DNA of 60,615 nucleotides, from NCBI GenBank assembly GCA_937927755.1, contig CALBDB010000057.1, positions 1-60,615 on the forward strand. Reading direction: 5' to 3'. The number at the start of each line of letters is the position of its first letter. The first letter of the stretch is position 1. Made by a program: the position numbers and the translations under genes. The notes under the pieces were generated by a model, which saw nothing but the letters and a program-made list of their open reading frames with translations, made no database searches and was not told the origin of the DNA. Positions 24,076 through 32,797 of the stretch are shown here, in pieces. The DNA is from an uncultured Lysobacterales bacterium. Lineage in GTDB: Bacteria > Pseudomonadota > Gammaproteobacteria > Xanthomonadales > SZUA-36.

Positions 24076-25232
24076 TAAGAACCGTTGGCATACTCGGCGC
24101 TGGCCAATTGGCACGTATGCTCGCGCAGGCGGGTAAGCCGATGGGATTGGAGTTCATATTCCTGGACCCTGCTGTGGATGCCTGCGCTGCGGAATACGGC
24201 GAGCACATCTGTGCAGACTGGGATGACGAGGACGCTTTGAGGAAACTGGGGCAACGTGCCGATGTCGTCACCTTTGATTTTGAAAATGTTCCCGAATCCT
24301 CGGCCAGGCTGATTGAATCCCTTTGCCCGGTGTTCCCGCCACCACGCGCACTCTTTAAAAGCCAGGACAGGTTGCGCGAGAAAACCATGATGCAGGAACT
24401 GGGTATCCCGGTGGCGCCCTTTGAAGCGGTTTCGTCGCGGCCCGAGCTGGCTGCCGCAGTAGAGAAGATAGGTCTTCCCTGTGTGCTGAAAACACGCCGT
24501 TTTGGCTATGACGGCAAGGGCCAGCAAGTGCTGAGATTCCAGGAGGACATGGAACGCGCCTGGCAGGTGCTTGGCGGCGAGGAACTGATTTGTGAAGGCT
24601 TCGTGTCTTTTGATGCCGAATGCTCAATTATCGCAGCGCGCGGCGCCGGCGGCCATACCGTTTACTGGCCATTAACGCGGAACCAGCATCGTGACGGCGT
24701 ACTTGCAATCAGTAAGGCGCCGGCATTCAGTGCGGAACTGCAGGTTCACGCGGAAGCGCTGGTCAGGCGCCTGATGGATCATCTCGACTATACCGGCGTG
24801 CTGACACTGGAATTATTCCTCAAGGACGGCGGACTACTGGCCAACGAAATTGCCCCCAGGGTGCATAACTCGGGCCACTGGACCATCGACGGCGGTTGCA
24901 CATCACAGTTTGAAAACCACTTGCTGGCGATCTGTGGTTTACCGCTGGGTGATACCCAGAACCACTCACCCGTGCTGATGTTCAACTTGCTGGGGCAAAT
25001 GCCTGCTTGCGCGGGTGAGGAAACATTTGAAGCGGCGACGAATGCAGCTATCCACTGGCACGATTATCACAAGACGCCCCGCGCCGGTCGTAAAATTGGC
25101 CATGTGACAGTTACCGCGGAAGGCGAACCCGGGCTCCGGGCCAGGGCGGCACAGCTTGCCGCTGCGCTCGGCGTGGCTGCCGAACTGGATCTCCAGTCTG
25201 TCTTGCGGGATGATGGTGCCCGGACTGAATGA
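24072..25232 (+). CDS. purK: N5-carboxyaminoimidazole ribonucleotide synthase PurK
   Basis: A 386-residue ATP-grasp enzyme that carboxylates AIR using bicarbonate and ATP, handing the product to PurE. The N-terminus shows [17 protein letters not shown]. The ATP-grasp core has [13 protein letters not shown] and the metal-binding [22 protein letters not shown]. It overlaps purE by four bases and its own stop overlaps the next gene (ATGA), so three genes are translationally linked. The third, a hydantoinase subunit, is not a known purine gene. Confidence 0.95.
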   Translation: MIRTVGILGAGQLARMLAQAGKPMGLEFIFLDPAVDACAAEYGEHICADWDDEDALRKLGQRADVVTFDFENVPESSARLIESLCPVFPPPRALFKSQDRLREKTMMQELGIPVAPFEAVSSRPELAAAVEKIGLPCVLKTRRFGYDGKGQQVLRFQEDMERAWQVLGGEELICEGFVSFDAECSIIAARGAGGHTVYWPLTRNQHRDGVLAISKAPAFSAELQVHAEALVRRLMDHLDYTGVLTLELFLKDGGLLANEIAPRVHNSGHWTIDGGCTSQFENHLLAICGLPLGDTQNHSPVLMFNLLGQMPACAGEETFEAATNAAIHWHDYHKTPRAGRKIGHVTVTAEGEPGLRARAAQLAAALGVAAELDLQSVLRDDGARTE

Positions 25233-26779
25233 GTAGGCAGCAAGCCAGTGTAGAACTGGGTTTGTTTTCCAGCAGAATCGCCGCGATCTGTGAAGAAATG
25301 GGGGCGCTTCTTGGCAGGGTGGCCTTTTCTCCCAATATCCGTGACCGCCTGGATTACTCCTGTGCACTTTTCAACCGGCGGGGACGTCTGCTGGGGCAGG
25401 CTACCCACATCCCCGTACATCTCGGCAGCATGGCCTACGCCATGGTCGACCTGGTGGAGAGCCGAAGCTGGCAGGCTGGTGACATGCTGATCCTGAACGA
25501 CCCCTATCGGGGCGGGACCCACCTGCCGGATATTACGTTGGTGGCCCCGGTTTTTGCCCGTGGTGAGTTGGTGGGTTTTAGTGCCAACCGGGCGCACCAT
25601 GCGGATATCGGCTCGGATGCGCCTGGCTCCATGCCGGTCAGTCGTACCCTGGAAGAAGAAGGAATCCTCATTTCGCCGGAATTGTTGATGAGAGACGGTG
25701 AAATTGACGGGGGTTTCCTGAATTCCATATTGGCAGGGCTGACCAGTCCGGATACCTCCAGGGGTGATTTCAACGCGCAGATTGCGGCCAACCTGCTGGG
25801 GTCGGAACGCTTGAAAGAACTCGTGGAAGCAGGTGCGCCGGGTGAATTTGAACAACGCGAAAGCAGTTTGCAATCCTGGGCGGAATCGTTGGTGTCAAAG
25901 AGTCTCGCTGGCATACCCAAAGGCGAGTATCAATTTGAAGAGTATCTTGATGACGATGGCCACGGTCAGAAATCCATCCCGATCAGGGTTACTGTCAGGG
26001 TTCAGGATAAGGGCGTGGAGGTTGACTTTTCCGGTACAGCGCAGCAGGTTGGCGGCAACCTGAATTGCCCCATGCCGGTGACTGCCGCGGCTGTGTTTTA
26101 CGTGTTTCGCTGCCTGATGCCGGCGCATACGCCGGCCTGTAGCGGTGCATTGAAGGGTGTCAGGATCAGCGCGCCGGCCGGCTGTCTTGTCAATGCCAGG
26201 CCGCCCGGCGCGGTTGCTGCCGGCAACGTGGAAACCAGCAGCAGGATCGTTGATGCCGTTTGCGGGGCACTCGCACAAGCCTTACCGGAACAGTTTGCGG
26301 CTGCCAGCCAGGGCACCATGAACAATCTGGCGATGGGACGTCGCGGCGAGGGTGGCTGGGATTACTACGAAACGCTGGGTGGTGGCATGGGCGCCGCCTG
26401 CAATGGCAACGGCCGATCCGGCCGGCACAGCCATATGACTAATACGCTGAACACACCGGTGGAAGTGCTGGAACTCAATTATCCATTGCGGATCAGGCAA
26501 TATTCGATCCGCCAGGATTCAGGCGGACAAGGGCAGTTCAAGGGCGGTGACGGTGTGGTGCGTCAGTACGAGTTTCTTGCAGGTGCCGAGGTGTCGCTGC
26601 TGACCGAGCGCCGCATACACCCGCCATGGGGTTTGGAAGGCGGGCAGCCGGGCCAGTGCGGCCGCAATGAACTGGATGGACAGGCATTGCCCGGTAAAAC
26701 CCGTTTTGAGGCGGCTGCAGGACAGATATTGACGATCATGACACCGGGCGGCGGCGGTTATGGCATAAGTGAAAAGTAA
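25229..26779 (+). CDS. Hydantoinase B/oxoprolinase family protein, without a HyuA partner
   Basis: A 516-residue HyuB-type subunit. Diagnostic stretches are FSPNIRDRLDYSCALF, HIPVHLGSM, LILNDPYRGGTHLPD, FSANRAHHADIGSDAPGSM and the glycine-rich C-terminus IMTPGGGGYG. The family normally pairs with an HyuA/HydA ATPase subunit, or is fused to it in 5-oxoprolinase, to open hydantoin or oxoproline rings with ATP, or to carboxylate acetone-type substrates. No HyuA is present in the window. The start overlaps the purK stop by four bases. The substrate cannot be assigned. HyuA may be elsewhere, or the protein may act alone. Confidence 0.85.
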   Translation: MSRQQASVELGLFSSRIAAICEEMGALLGRVAFSPNIRDRLDYSCALFNRRGRLLGQATHIPVHLGSMAYAMVDLVESRSWQAGDMLILNDPYRGGTHLPDITLVAPVFARGELVGFSANRAHHADIGSDAPGSMPVSRTLEEEGILISPELLMRDGEIDGGFLNSILAGLTSPDTSRGDFNAQIAANLLGSERLKELVEAGAPGEFEQRESSLQSWAESLVSKSLAGIPKGEYQFEEYLDDDGHGQKSIPIRVTVRVQDKGVEVDFSGTAQQVGGNLNCPMPVTAAAVFYVFRCLMPAHTPACSGALKGVRISAPAGCLVNARPPGAVAAGNVETSSRIVDAVCGALAQALPEQFAAASQGTMNNLAMGRRGEGGWDYYETLGGGMGAACNGNGRSGRHSHMTNTLNTPVEVLELNYPLRIRQYSIRQDSGGQGQFKGGDGVVRQYEFLAGAEVSLLTERRIHPPWGLEGGQPGQCGRNELDGQALPGKTRFEAAAGQILTIMTPGGGGYGISEK

Positions 26780-26797
26780 ATCCGGGGTGACGGCTTA

Positions 26798-27403
26798 TTA
26801 GAGACCGGTGAGTATTTTCCAGCGGTTGACGATGGTACAGAACAACTCGGCCGTCTTTATCGTGTCGTACTCTGCCGAGTGCGCGGCGGATTCGTCCCAA
26901 TCTATGCCGGCTGCCTGTACGGCTCGTGCCAACACGGTCTGGCCGAATGCCAGGCCACCAAGGGTCGCGGTATCAAAGGAACTGAACGGGTGGAACGGGT
27001 TGCGCTTGTAGTTGGTCCGGTCGATGGCGGCATTCAGAAAACCCAGGTCAAAGGCAGGATTGTGGCCTACGAGCACAGCTCGCTGGCAATCCGTGGCGCG
27101 TAATTCCACGCGGACCGGTTGGCAGACTTTTTGTACGGCTTCCCTTTCACTGACCGGGTTGCGTTGCGGGTCATCAAGATCAATACCGGTAAACTCGAGA
27201 GAGGCTGGCTCAATACGGGAACCCTGGAAGGGCTCAACGTGTGCGGCGATGGTCTCCGCGATTTTCAGGCGGCCAAAATCATCCATACACAGGATGCAGG
27301 CCGCGATCTCCAGGATCGCGTCTGTCTTGGCGTTAAAACCGCCGGTTTCTAGGTCGACGACTACGGGTAGAAACCCTCTGAAACGGTCAGAAATTCGAGG
27401 CAT
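26798..27403 (-). CDS. rnt: Ribonuclease T
   Basis: A 201-residue DEDDh 3'-5' exoribonuclease for tRNA end turnover and 3' maturation of stable RNAs. It is similar to E. coli RNase T throughout: RFRGFLPVVVDLETGGFNA (catalytic D and E), LVGHNPAFDLGFLNAA, KRNPFHPFSSFDTATL, and AAHSAEYDTIKTAELF with the catalytic His and Asp. The ATG at 27403 begins MPRISDRFRGF, which fits the family. An upstream in-frame ATG at 27451 would overlap the divergent neighbour. It is convergent with the hydantoinase gene. Confidence 0.93.
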   Translation of the reverse strand: MPRISDRFRGFLPVVVDLETGGFNAKTDAILEIAACILCMDDFGRLKIAETIAAHVEPFQGSRIEPASLEFTGIDLDDPQRNPVSEREAVQKVCQPVRVELRATDCQRAVLVGHNPAFDLGFLNAAIDRTNYKRNPFHPFSSFDTATLGGLAFGQTVLARAVQAAGIDWDESAAHSAEYDTIKTAELFCTIVNRWKILTGL

Positions 27404-27440
27404 ATTGGATTCCGGAACCAAAGGCAGCGAGAATAAGGGA

Positions 27441-28382
27441 ATGCGCTTCAAAATACCACGTAAAATGTATGTTTTTCCGGCATTGACCGGCCTGATGCTG
27501 TTGTTGTCCGGCAGTCCTGTTGAAACTCTGGCCGGTTTTCACGAGGGCGTCGACCAGGCAATATTCTGGTCGATCCACAAAGACGGTGAAACAGCCGGTT
27601 ACCTGCTTGGCACCATCCACAGCGAAGACCCCCGGGTGCTGGATTTCTCAGAAGAATTTCTCGCCACGCTTAAAGAGAACAAGGTATTTGCCATGGAGTT
27701 GGTCCCGGACCTTCCAACACTGGCGCGTCTGACCGAGTATATGCATTACTCCGCGGGAACAACACTGGAGTCTGTCATTGGTGATGAACGTTATCATGCC
27801 CTCGTGGCAGCTCTGTCCGCCTACAAGGTGCCAGCCGAATTCATAAGCCGCATGAAACCGTGGGCCGCCATGATGACGCTCAGTACACCGCCCCCGGAAA
27901 CAGGGTTTTTCATGGATTTGTCCTTGAGCCTAAGGGCTGCCGGATACGGTATCAAGGTGGTGGGCCTGGAAACCCTTGAGCAACAATTGTCCTTCCTGGA
28001 AGAAATGCCAATGCCGATGCAATTGTCCCTGTTGGACCAGGCCATTGCAGAGTACGCGAAAGTGGATGAGGCGCACGACGAAATGGTAAAAGCCTATCTT
28101 CAAAATAATTTGGTCGAGTTACAGGCACTGACGGATGAACAACTTCAGTCGGTTGACAAGACGGCAAGCGAATACTTCCTGCAATCGGGTATTCGCGACC
28201 GCAACCTACGCATGATGAAATCCCTGGTGCCGCATCTTCAGGACAACACGGTATTTATTGCCGTGGGTGCGCTACATCTGCCCGGCAAAGAGGGCTTGCT
28301 GAACCTGCTTCGTCTGCAGGGTTATGAGTTGGCGCCCCTTGAAATACCTTTAAGGAACGCTGCCGTCAAACCGGCGGACTAG
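27441..28382 (+). CDS. Exported TraB/GumN family protein
   Basis: A 313-residue protein starting at ATG 27441 behind AATAAGGGA. A signal peptide is likely ([17 protein letters not shown] then a hydrophobic run to ETLAG). The family motifs are [15 protein letters not shown] near the start, VFAMELVPD, and [17 protein letters not shown] near the end. The two histidine-containing motifs (GTIH, GALHLPG) characterise the TraB/PrgY/GumN fold, thought to be a metal-dependent, EreA/ChaN-like hydrolase. The substrate is unknown. The frame extends upstream to 27012, but that part runs antisense through rnt and is not coding. The stop overlaps that of the convergent DoxX gene (CTAG). Confidence 0.85.
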   Translation: MRFKIPRKMYVFPALTGLMLLLSGSPVETLAGFHEGVDQAIFWSIHKDGETAGYLLGTIHSEDPRVLDFSEEFLATLKENKVFAMELVPDLPTLARLTEYMHYSAGTTLESVIGDERYHALVAALSAYKVPAEFISRMKPWAAMMTLSTPPPETGFFMDLSLSLRAAGYGIKVVGLETLEQQLSFLEEMPMPMQLSLLDQAIAEYAKVDEAHDEMVKAYLQNNLVELQALTDEQLQSVDKTASEYFLQSGIRDRNLRMMKSLVPHLQDNTVFIAVGALHLPGKEGLLNLLRLQGYELAPLEIPLRNAAVKPAD

Positions 28383-29050
28383 TTTTTTCCGGTGATCGCC
28401 GGCACCAGCATAGCCACGGCCGCGGCACACAGCAGTGAGAACCCCCAAACAGGTTCGACCCAGACGCTTGCAACACCAAGCACAAGCAAGGCCAGGCCTG
28501 CCGATTGCAGGCCCCCTGTTCTCTCAGCCAGTTTGTCTTCCCGTGTGGATAATTTGATTAACAACTGATCCACCGAGAGTTTTCCACCGCCATAAAATAC
28601 CAGTGGCAGCAGCATGATTAAAAACAGCAGCGGCAGTTTGAAATTGCCCGCACTGCTCGAAGTGATTACGTAACCGCTCCACAATTCTGCGAAACTGCCC
28701 CAATCGGCAGGCCAGTGAACAGCGGCTGTTGCCACCATGGTGACAACGACCAGCGACACGGCAGCAAATCGTGTAAAAAGACCCAGCAAAAGCATGACGG
28801 AAAACACCAGTTCACCCCAGGTGGCCGCCAGCCAGTTCAATTCCGTCGAAAGCTGGTTGAATGGAAATGGGAACCCTATTTGCCAGTTAGCCCAGGGGAC
28901 ATCCGCAAACCAATTCTGCCCCTTTAGTTTTCCATACCCCGCTTCCCAAAACTCCCATGACAGGATAACCCTGAGCAGAAGGGGCCAGACGTAATCGCCG
29001 GATGCACGCAGGCGGGAGGTGAGACTGTCATAGTAATTAATTACTGCCAT
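28379..29050 (-). CDS. DoxX family membrane protein, HvfD-type
   Basis: A 223-residue DoxX family protein with about five to six hydrophobic segments: [39 protein letters not shown], a stretch around [19 protein letters not shown], and two near the C-terminus. It is the last gene of the hvfABCD-like operon on the minus strand. DoxX proteins commonly accompany DUF692/DUF2063 genes. Their role in these clusters is unclear; peptide export, redox partner or sensing are possible. The C-terminal two helices extend beyond the usual DoxX domain. Confidence 0.85.
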   Translation of the reverse strand: MAVINYYDSLTSRLRASGDYVWPLLLRVILSWEFWEAGYGKLKGQNWFADVPWANWQIGFPFPFNQLSTELNWLAATWGELVFSVMLLLGLFTRFAAVSLVVVTMVATAAVHWPADWGSFAELWSGYVITSSSAGNFKLPLLFLIMLLPLVFYGGGKLSVDQLLIKLSTREDKLAERTGGLQSAGLALLVLGVASVWVEPVWGFSLLCAAAVAMLVPAITGKN

Positions 29051-29104
29051 GGTATTTACACTCGTGTTATGCAGGATGCCTGTGCAGGCTTCCTGGAGTT
29101 AATA

Positions 29105-29878
29105 TCAGGGCAGGGTGCCGATGATGACCTGTTTGCCTTTCAACTCATCCAGCAGGGCCTTGCCACCTTTAAGAACTGCCTCTGGTTTTGGATGCTTCAT
29201 ATCAGCGGCAAGCTCCGTCAGTAACTCAAGACCCGTGCGGGCCGGTTCTTCTTTCAATTTTTGTAATAGCAGCATGGATATTTCATTGAGTTCCATGAAC
29301 TTGATACTGAAATCCTGTTGTCTCCAAACCAGCAAATGGGTTGGGTTTTCTGGTATGGATCGGGGTTGGTAATCCACGCGAATGCGGTGGACCGGGTACT
29401 GGTAGCTCAACGGCCAGGCCAGCGGCGACAGCACCGGTATACCGTTCATCAGGTCGCCGTTCAGGTTGACCCCCGTGTCATCGAATTCCGTTTCATCAAG
29501 CGACAGGGCCAGTTCCACCCACTCGTAGTGGGCCAGTTCCAGCATAAATGGTGGATCATCCCGGTTTGCCTTGCGGTGGTCCTGCAAAAAACGCAGAAAC
29601 TCACGGGGTATCTCGGGGAACAGGGGTGTATGGCAACGGAATTCACTGTAGAAATCCCGGCAGAGCGTTTCCCAGCCCCTGTCATCAAACAGTGTTTTGA
29701 GCACCGGGAAATTTGCTGACAGAAAATTGCTGATGTTGTTAAAAAAGAGGTCGCGGTAAATACCCATCCGGCGGTCTTCGATGCCCTCCGGTGCAGCAGC
29801 GGATTCGGGATCGCGGATATGGGCTGCAAAGCCCTTCTGTAGCCGTGCCAGTTCCTCAGGCGCTTTGTCGGTGGCCAT
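29105..29878 (-). CDS. DUF2063 protein, HvfC/BufC-type partner of the peptide-modifying oxidase
   Basis: About 257 residues from the ATG at 29878; further starts at 29902 and 29917 give a longer N-terminus and a longer overlap with the upstream gene. The N-terminal DUF2063 helical region ([40 protein letters not shown]) is clear. A second domain follows ([19 protein letters not shown]), probably the recognition part. In characterised systems this partner is a RiPP-recognition subunit that brings the precursor peptide to the DUF692 oxidase. The coding sequence overlaps the oxidase gene by at least 23 bp, so a complex of the two is expected. Confidence 0.85.
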   Translation of the reverse strand: MATDKAPEELARLQKGFAAHIRDPESAAAPEGIEDRRMGIYRDLFFNNISNFLSANFPVLKTLFDDRGWETLCRDFYSEFRCHTPLFPEIPREFLRFLQDHRKANRDDPPFMLELAHYEWVELALSLDETEFDDTGVNLNGDLMNGIPVLSPLAWPLSYQYPVHRIRVDYQPRSIPENPTHLLVWRQQDFSIKFMELNEISMLLLQKLKEEPARTGLELLTELAADMKHPKPEAVLKGGKALLDELKGKQVIIGTLP

Positions 29879-30758
29879 TGCTGTGCTTTTCTGTTTGCCC
29901 ATCGTTGTCGCGGTCAACCGGGCTGTACTTGCCCTGGATGTCCCTGATCTTTTGAACCTCGTTTAGAAGTTCCGCAAGCGGCGGGATGTTGAAGTCTCTT
30001 TCGAGCAGGGTGGGGAATACGCCAAAGAGTTCGTAGGCCTTGTCCAGCAAGTCCCACACGTCCGTGATAATGTCAGCGCCGTGTGTATCCACAATGAGGT
30101 CTTCGGCTTCGTTGTAGTGGCCTGCGATGTGGCCGTACGCGATCCGGTCTCCGGGCAAGCCTTGCAAAAATTCAACCGCATCGTAGCTGTGGTTGACGCT
30201 GTTTACATAAATATTGTTAACGTCCAGCAACAGGTCGCAGTCTGCTTCAGAGATAACCGCGTTGATGAAATCAATCTCGCTTAGCTGTGCGCCAGGGGCG
30301 GCGTAGTACGACACGTTCTCAATGGCCATGCGCCGGCCAATCATGTCCTGCACTTGCCGGATTCGTCCGGCAACATAGCGGACAGCTTCCTCGGTGAACG
30401 GTATCGGCATCAAGTCATATAAATGCCCGTCATCGGTGCAGTAACTCAGGTGTTCGCTGTAAGCCCGTATCCGGTGTGTATCAATGAACTGACGCAATTT
30501 TCGGATAAAGGTCTGGTCAAGTGGTGTTGGCCCGCCGATTGACAATGAAAGTCCGTGGCAGACAAACGGAAAGCGTTCGGTGAAATGCCGGAATGCCTTG
30601 CCTCTCTGACCACCCACGTTAATCCAGTTCTCGGGGGCGACCTCCATGAAACTGACAATCTCGTTGACAGTCGCAGGGTCGAAAGTCTGAAGCGGACCCA
30701 AAAGGGTCCGCCTCAAACCAAGTCCCGCACCCTTTACCGGGTATGAGTGGTGACTCAT
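29856..30758 (-). CDS. DUF692 / MNIO-family iron-dependent oxidase, HvfB-type
   Basis: A 300-residue TIM-barrel enzyme of the DUF692 (multinuclear non-haem iron oxidase, MNIO) family. Conserved segments in order: [59 protein letters not shown] and IVDTHG. The His, Asp and Glu residues in these stretches are the iron ligands of the family. In Haemophilus-type hvf systems the enzyme turns cysteines of EGKCG motifs into oxazolone-thioamide groups that bind copper. The gene lies 12 bp after the precursor gene and overlaps the DUF2063 partner. Assignment to the hvf rather than the methanobactin or buf subclass rests on the EGxCG substrate next door. Confidence 0.92.
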   Translation of the reverse strand: MSHHSYPVKGAGLGLRRTLLGPLQTFDPATVNEIVSFMEVAPENWINVGGQRGKAFRHFTERFPFVCHGLSLSIGGPTPLDQTFIRKLRQFIDTHRIRAYSEHLSYCTDDGHLYDLMPIPFTEEAVRYVAGRIRQVQDMIGRRMAIENVSYYAAPGAQLSEIDFINAVISEADCDLLLDVNNIYVNSVNHSYDAVEFLQGLPGDRIAYGHIAGHYNEAEDLIVDTHGADIITDVWDLLDKAYELFGVFPTLLERDFNIPPLAELLNEVQKIRDIQGKYSPVDRDNDGQTEKHSNGHRQSA

Positions 30759-30770
30759 CAGGATCAGGCC

Positions 30771-31154
30771 TCAGACGTTACCGCCGCAACTGCCTTCCTT
30801 GTCCTTTTTTTCACCGCAAGAACCTTCTTTGCCTTTTTCACCGCAAGCGCCCTCAGCACCCTTGGCAGCTTTATCACCGCCGCATTTGCCTTCACCGCAC
30901 TTGCCTTCCTTATCCTTTTGGTGTTTTTCGCCGCAAGCGCCTTCAGCGTCTTTGGTTTTATCGCCTCCGCACTTGCCTTCGCCGCACTTGCCTTCCTTAC
31001 CCTTTTCACCGGCGAGTTGGTAGCCGGCATCCAGGTCGGTGGTAGAGAATGGATTGTCAGCAGCAACTGCCGATGAAGATGCTGCAAGGGACGAAACGAA
31101 TGCTACGCCTACAGCTGCAGCAACAGGATTAACAATATTTGATTTATTAGCCAT
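30771..31154 (-). CDS. HvfA/oxazolin-type RiPP precursor with eight EGxCG motifs
   Basis: A 127-residue precursor starting at ATG 31154 behind a strong GGAGG. Residues 1-31 form a signal peptide (hydrophobic VAAAVGVAFVSSLAASSSAVAA). A short leader (DNPFSTTDLDAGYQLAGEK) follows. The core has eight cysteines, at 57, 62, 74, 86, 91, 104, 113 and 123, every one inside E-G-[K/A/S]-C-G. The rest is Lys, Glu, Asp and Gly. In known oxazolins and bufferins such cysteines are modified by the MNIO enzyme and bind copper. An N-terminal signal peptide on a RiPP precursor is typical of this group. A longer frame to 31208 adds residues from the leader hairpin and is unlikely. Confidence 0.88.
   Translation of the reverse strand: MANKSNIVNPVAAAVGVAFVSSLAASSSAVAADNPFSTTDLDAGYQLAGEKGKEGKCGEGKCGGDKTKDAEGACGEKHQKDKEGKCGEGKCGGDKAAKGAEGACGEKGKEGSCGEKKDKEGSCGGNV
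30834..30998 (-). repeat. Internal tandem duplication in the peptide core
   Basis: Residues 53-77 and 82-107 of the precursor are two copies of a unit with the pattern KEGKCGEGKCGGDK, a short spacer, AEGACGEK. Differences lie only in the spacer (TKD against AAKG). A unit duplication has therefore raised the number of modifiable cysteines from three to six in this part, with two more single motifs after it. Confidence 0.8.
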
Positions 31155-31175
31155 CTGGTAAAACCTCCACAGTTT

Positions 31176-31200
31176 AAAAAAGACCCGGGATGCGCCCGGG
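31176..31200 (-). terminator. Intrinsic-terminator-like hairpin in the hvfA leader (putative attenuator)
   Basis: On the minus strand, CCCGGG (31200-31195), loop CGCAT, CCCGGG (31189-31184) is followed directly by TCTTTTTT. This is a short but GC-pure stem with a U-tract. It ends 22 nt before the ATG of the peptide gene and just upstream of its GGAGG, so no promoter fits between it and the gene. Transcripts of the peptide operon must read through it, which suggests attenuation. Confidence 0.55.
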
Positions 31201-31209
31201 GATATCACT

Positions 31210-31225
31210 TTAAAAGCGCTTTTAA
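31210..31225. promoter_or_regulatory. Perfect 16-bp palindrome, candidate operator
   Basis: TTAAAAGCGCTTTTAA is its own reverse complement, with no loop. It lies immediately downstream of the putative peptide-operon promoter, about at +1 to +16, and 56 bp from the ATG. This is a typical place for a dimeric repressor to bind, but no regulator gene is adjacent. Confidence 0.45.
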
Positions 31226-31231
31226 CGCCAG

Positions 31232-31259
31232 CTTATATAACCCGTTTAAGGGTTGGTAA
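31232..31259 (-). promoter_or_regulatory. Putative sigma70 promoter of the hvf operon
   Basis: On the minus strand TTACCA (31259-31254) and TATAAG (31237-31232) are spaced by 16 bp, which would start transcription at about 31225. The spacer contains the small inverted repeat AACCC-N6-GGGTT. The match is moderate; it is chosen because the hairpin and ribosome-binding site lie in the right order downstream. Bases 31260-31453 upstream of it hold no gene that I can see. Confidence 0.35.
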
Positions 31260-31453
31260 CGACGCTCTTTAAAACAGCAAAGGGCATCGCGTTTTTATCG
31301 GGTTACTCCTGAAGGGTAGTAATACAGTTACCGTTTTTCAAGAATTATTCCGATCATGGGGCAATAGACCGGTGACCCCTGCGTAATATTTCAACGAATT
31401 TTCAGAATGAACGGGATGCGGGATAAATCGTTTAGTTTACGGGCCAGGATGAA

Positions 31454-32089
31454 TCAATATCCCTTTTGCCGGCCCGTTCTGCACAGGTCCCGGACGATGC
31501 ATTCCGGACAGTTTGGTTTGCGGGCCTTGCAAACATAGCGGCCGTGCAGGATCAGCCAGTGGTGGGCATCCAGCAGGTATTGTGACGGTATGGCCTTCAG
31601 CAGTTTCCGTTCGATGATCAGCGGTGTCTTGCCAATCGCCAGGCCGGTCCGGTTGGCAACACGGAATATGTGTGTATCAACGGCCATCGTTGGCTGCCCG
31701 AAGGCCGTATTCAATACCACGTTGGCTGTCTTGCGCCCGACACCGGGCAGGGCTTCCAACGCTTGCCGGTCCGCAGGCACCACGCCCGAATGTTCCTCCA
31801 ACAGGGCCTTGCAGGTGGCAATGATGTTTTTGGCCTTCGAATTAAAAAGGCCGATCGTCCTGATATAGGTCTTAAGTCCGTCCTCTCCCAAATCCAGTAT
31901 GGCCTGTGGCGTATCGGCTTTCTTGTACAGCCGCCGGGTGGCGAGGTTGACGCTGATATCCGTGGCCTGGGCTGAGAGAATAACGGCGATCAACAGCTCG
32001 AATGTAGACTGATACTCGAGCTCGGTCTTCGGGTGCGGGTTGAGTGCCTGCAGGCGTCTAAATAATTCTATTCTGTCTTCGAGTTTCAT
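31454..32089 (-). CDS. nth: Endonuclease III
   Basis: A 211-residue DNA glycosylase/AP lyase for oxidised pyrimidines. The helix-hairpin-helix LEALPGVGRKTANVV contains the catalytic lysine, the catalytic aspartate is in AVDTHIFRV, and the C-terminal 4Fe-4S cluster is C-X6-C-X2-C-X5-C (CKARKPNCPECIVRDLC). It is the last gene after rnfE (12 bp gap), reproducing the E. coli rsx/rnf-nth order. An Fe-S protein maintained beside an electron-transport complex is a recurring arrangement. Normal length. Confidence 0.96.
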   Translation of the reverse strand: MKLEDRIELFRRLQALNPHPKTELEYQSTFELLIAVILSAQATDISVNLATRRLYKKADTPQAILDLGEDGLKTYIRTIGLFNSKAKNIIATCKALLEEHSGVVPADRQALEALPGVGRKTANVVLNTAFGQPTMAVDTHIFRVANRTGLAIGKTPLIIERKLLKAIPSQYLLDAHHWLILHGRYVCKARKPNCPECIVRDLCRTGRQKGY

Positions 32090-32101
32090 GGCTGCAAAAA
32101 A

Positions 32102-32797
32102 TTACCTTGCCGGACCTTCGTCCGCAACCATCACGCTGGCTGCTCGTTGCTGTTTGCCGGTTTTTCTGGATTCCCAGGCCTTGCGGGTTGCAATCAACAA
32201 AGCCAGGCCAAAAAAAGCGCCCGGCGGCAACATGGCGAGCAGAAAGCCAGGGTGCTCCGGGATCATAGTCAGGGTGATGGCCCGGCCCCATTCTCCCAAT
32301 AACATTTCCGCGCCTGAAAACAGGGTTCCACGGCCGCTCAACTCACGCAGTGTGCCCAGCAGAACAAGTGTGATGCAAAATCCCAGGCCGGTGGCAAAGC
32401 CGTCGATCAGCGATGGTAATGGCTTATTCCTTGATGCAAATGCCTCGGCCCGCCCGATGATGGCGCAGTTGGTCACGATCAAGGGTATGAAGATACCCAG
32501 TACCCGGTACAGATCGTAGAAAAAAGCGTGCATTAGCAGCTCGATCACCGTGACCACCGAAGCTATGATAAGGACAAAGGCCGGGATGCGTATTTCCGGC
32601 CGCAAGAATCCACGCATCAATGAAACTGACAAATTGGATACCATCAGGGTCAGCATCGTCGCCAACCCCAGAGCCAGGCCGTTGACCACCGTATTGGTGA
32701 CGGCCAGCAATGGACACAGGCCCAACAGGACCACAAGGCCTGTATTTTGCCGCCAGGCGCCATCGGTCAATATCTGCTTCAGCTTGCCGTTAGCCAT
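32102..32797 (-). CDS. rnfE: Rnf/Rsx electron transport complex subunit E
   Basis: A 231-residue membrane protein with about six hydrophobic segments. Motifs LVVLLGLCPLLAVTNTVVNGLALG and FIPLIVTNCAIIGRAEAFAS are hallmarks of RnfE. RnfE and the homologous RnfA form the antiparallel pair that holds a membrane Fe-S cluster through conserved cysteines (visible in GLCPLL and TNCAI). It overlaps rnfG by eight bases. Confidence 0.95.
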   Translation of the reverse strand: MANGKLKQILTDGAWRQNTGLVVLLGLCPLLAVTNTVVNGLALGLATMLTLMVSNLSVSLMRGFLRPEIRIPAFVLIIASVVTVIELLMHAFFYDLYRVLGIFIPLIVTNCAIIGRAEAFASRNKPLPSLIDGFATGLGFCITLVLLGTLRELSGRGTLFSGAEMLLGEWGRAITLTMIPEHPGFLLAMLPPGAFFGLALLIATRKAWESRKTGKQQRAASVMVADEGPAR

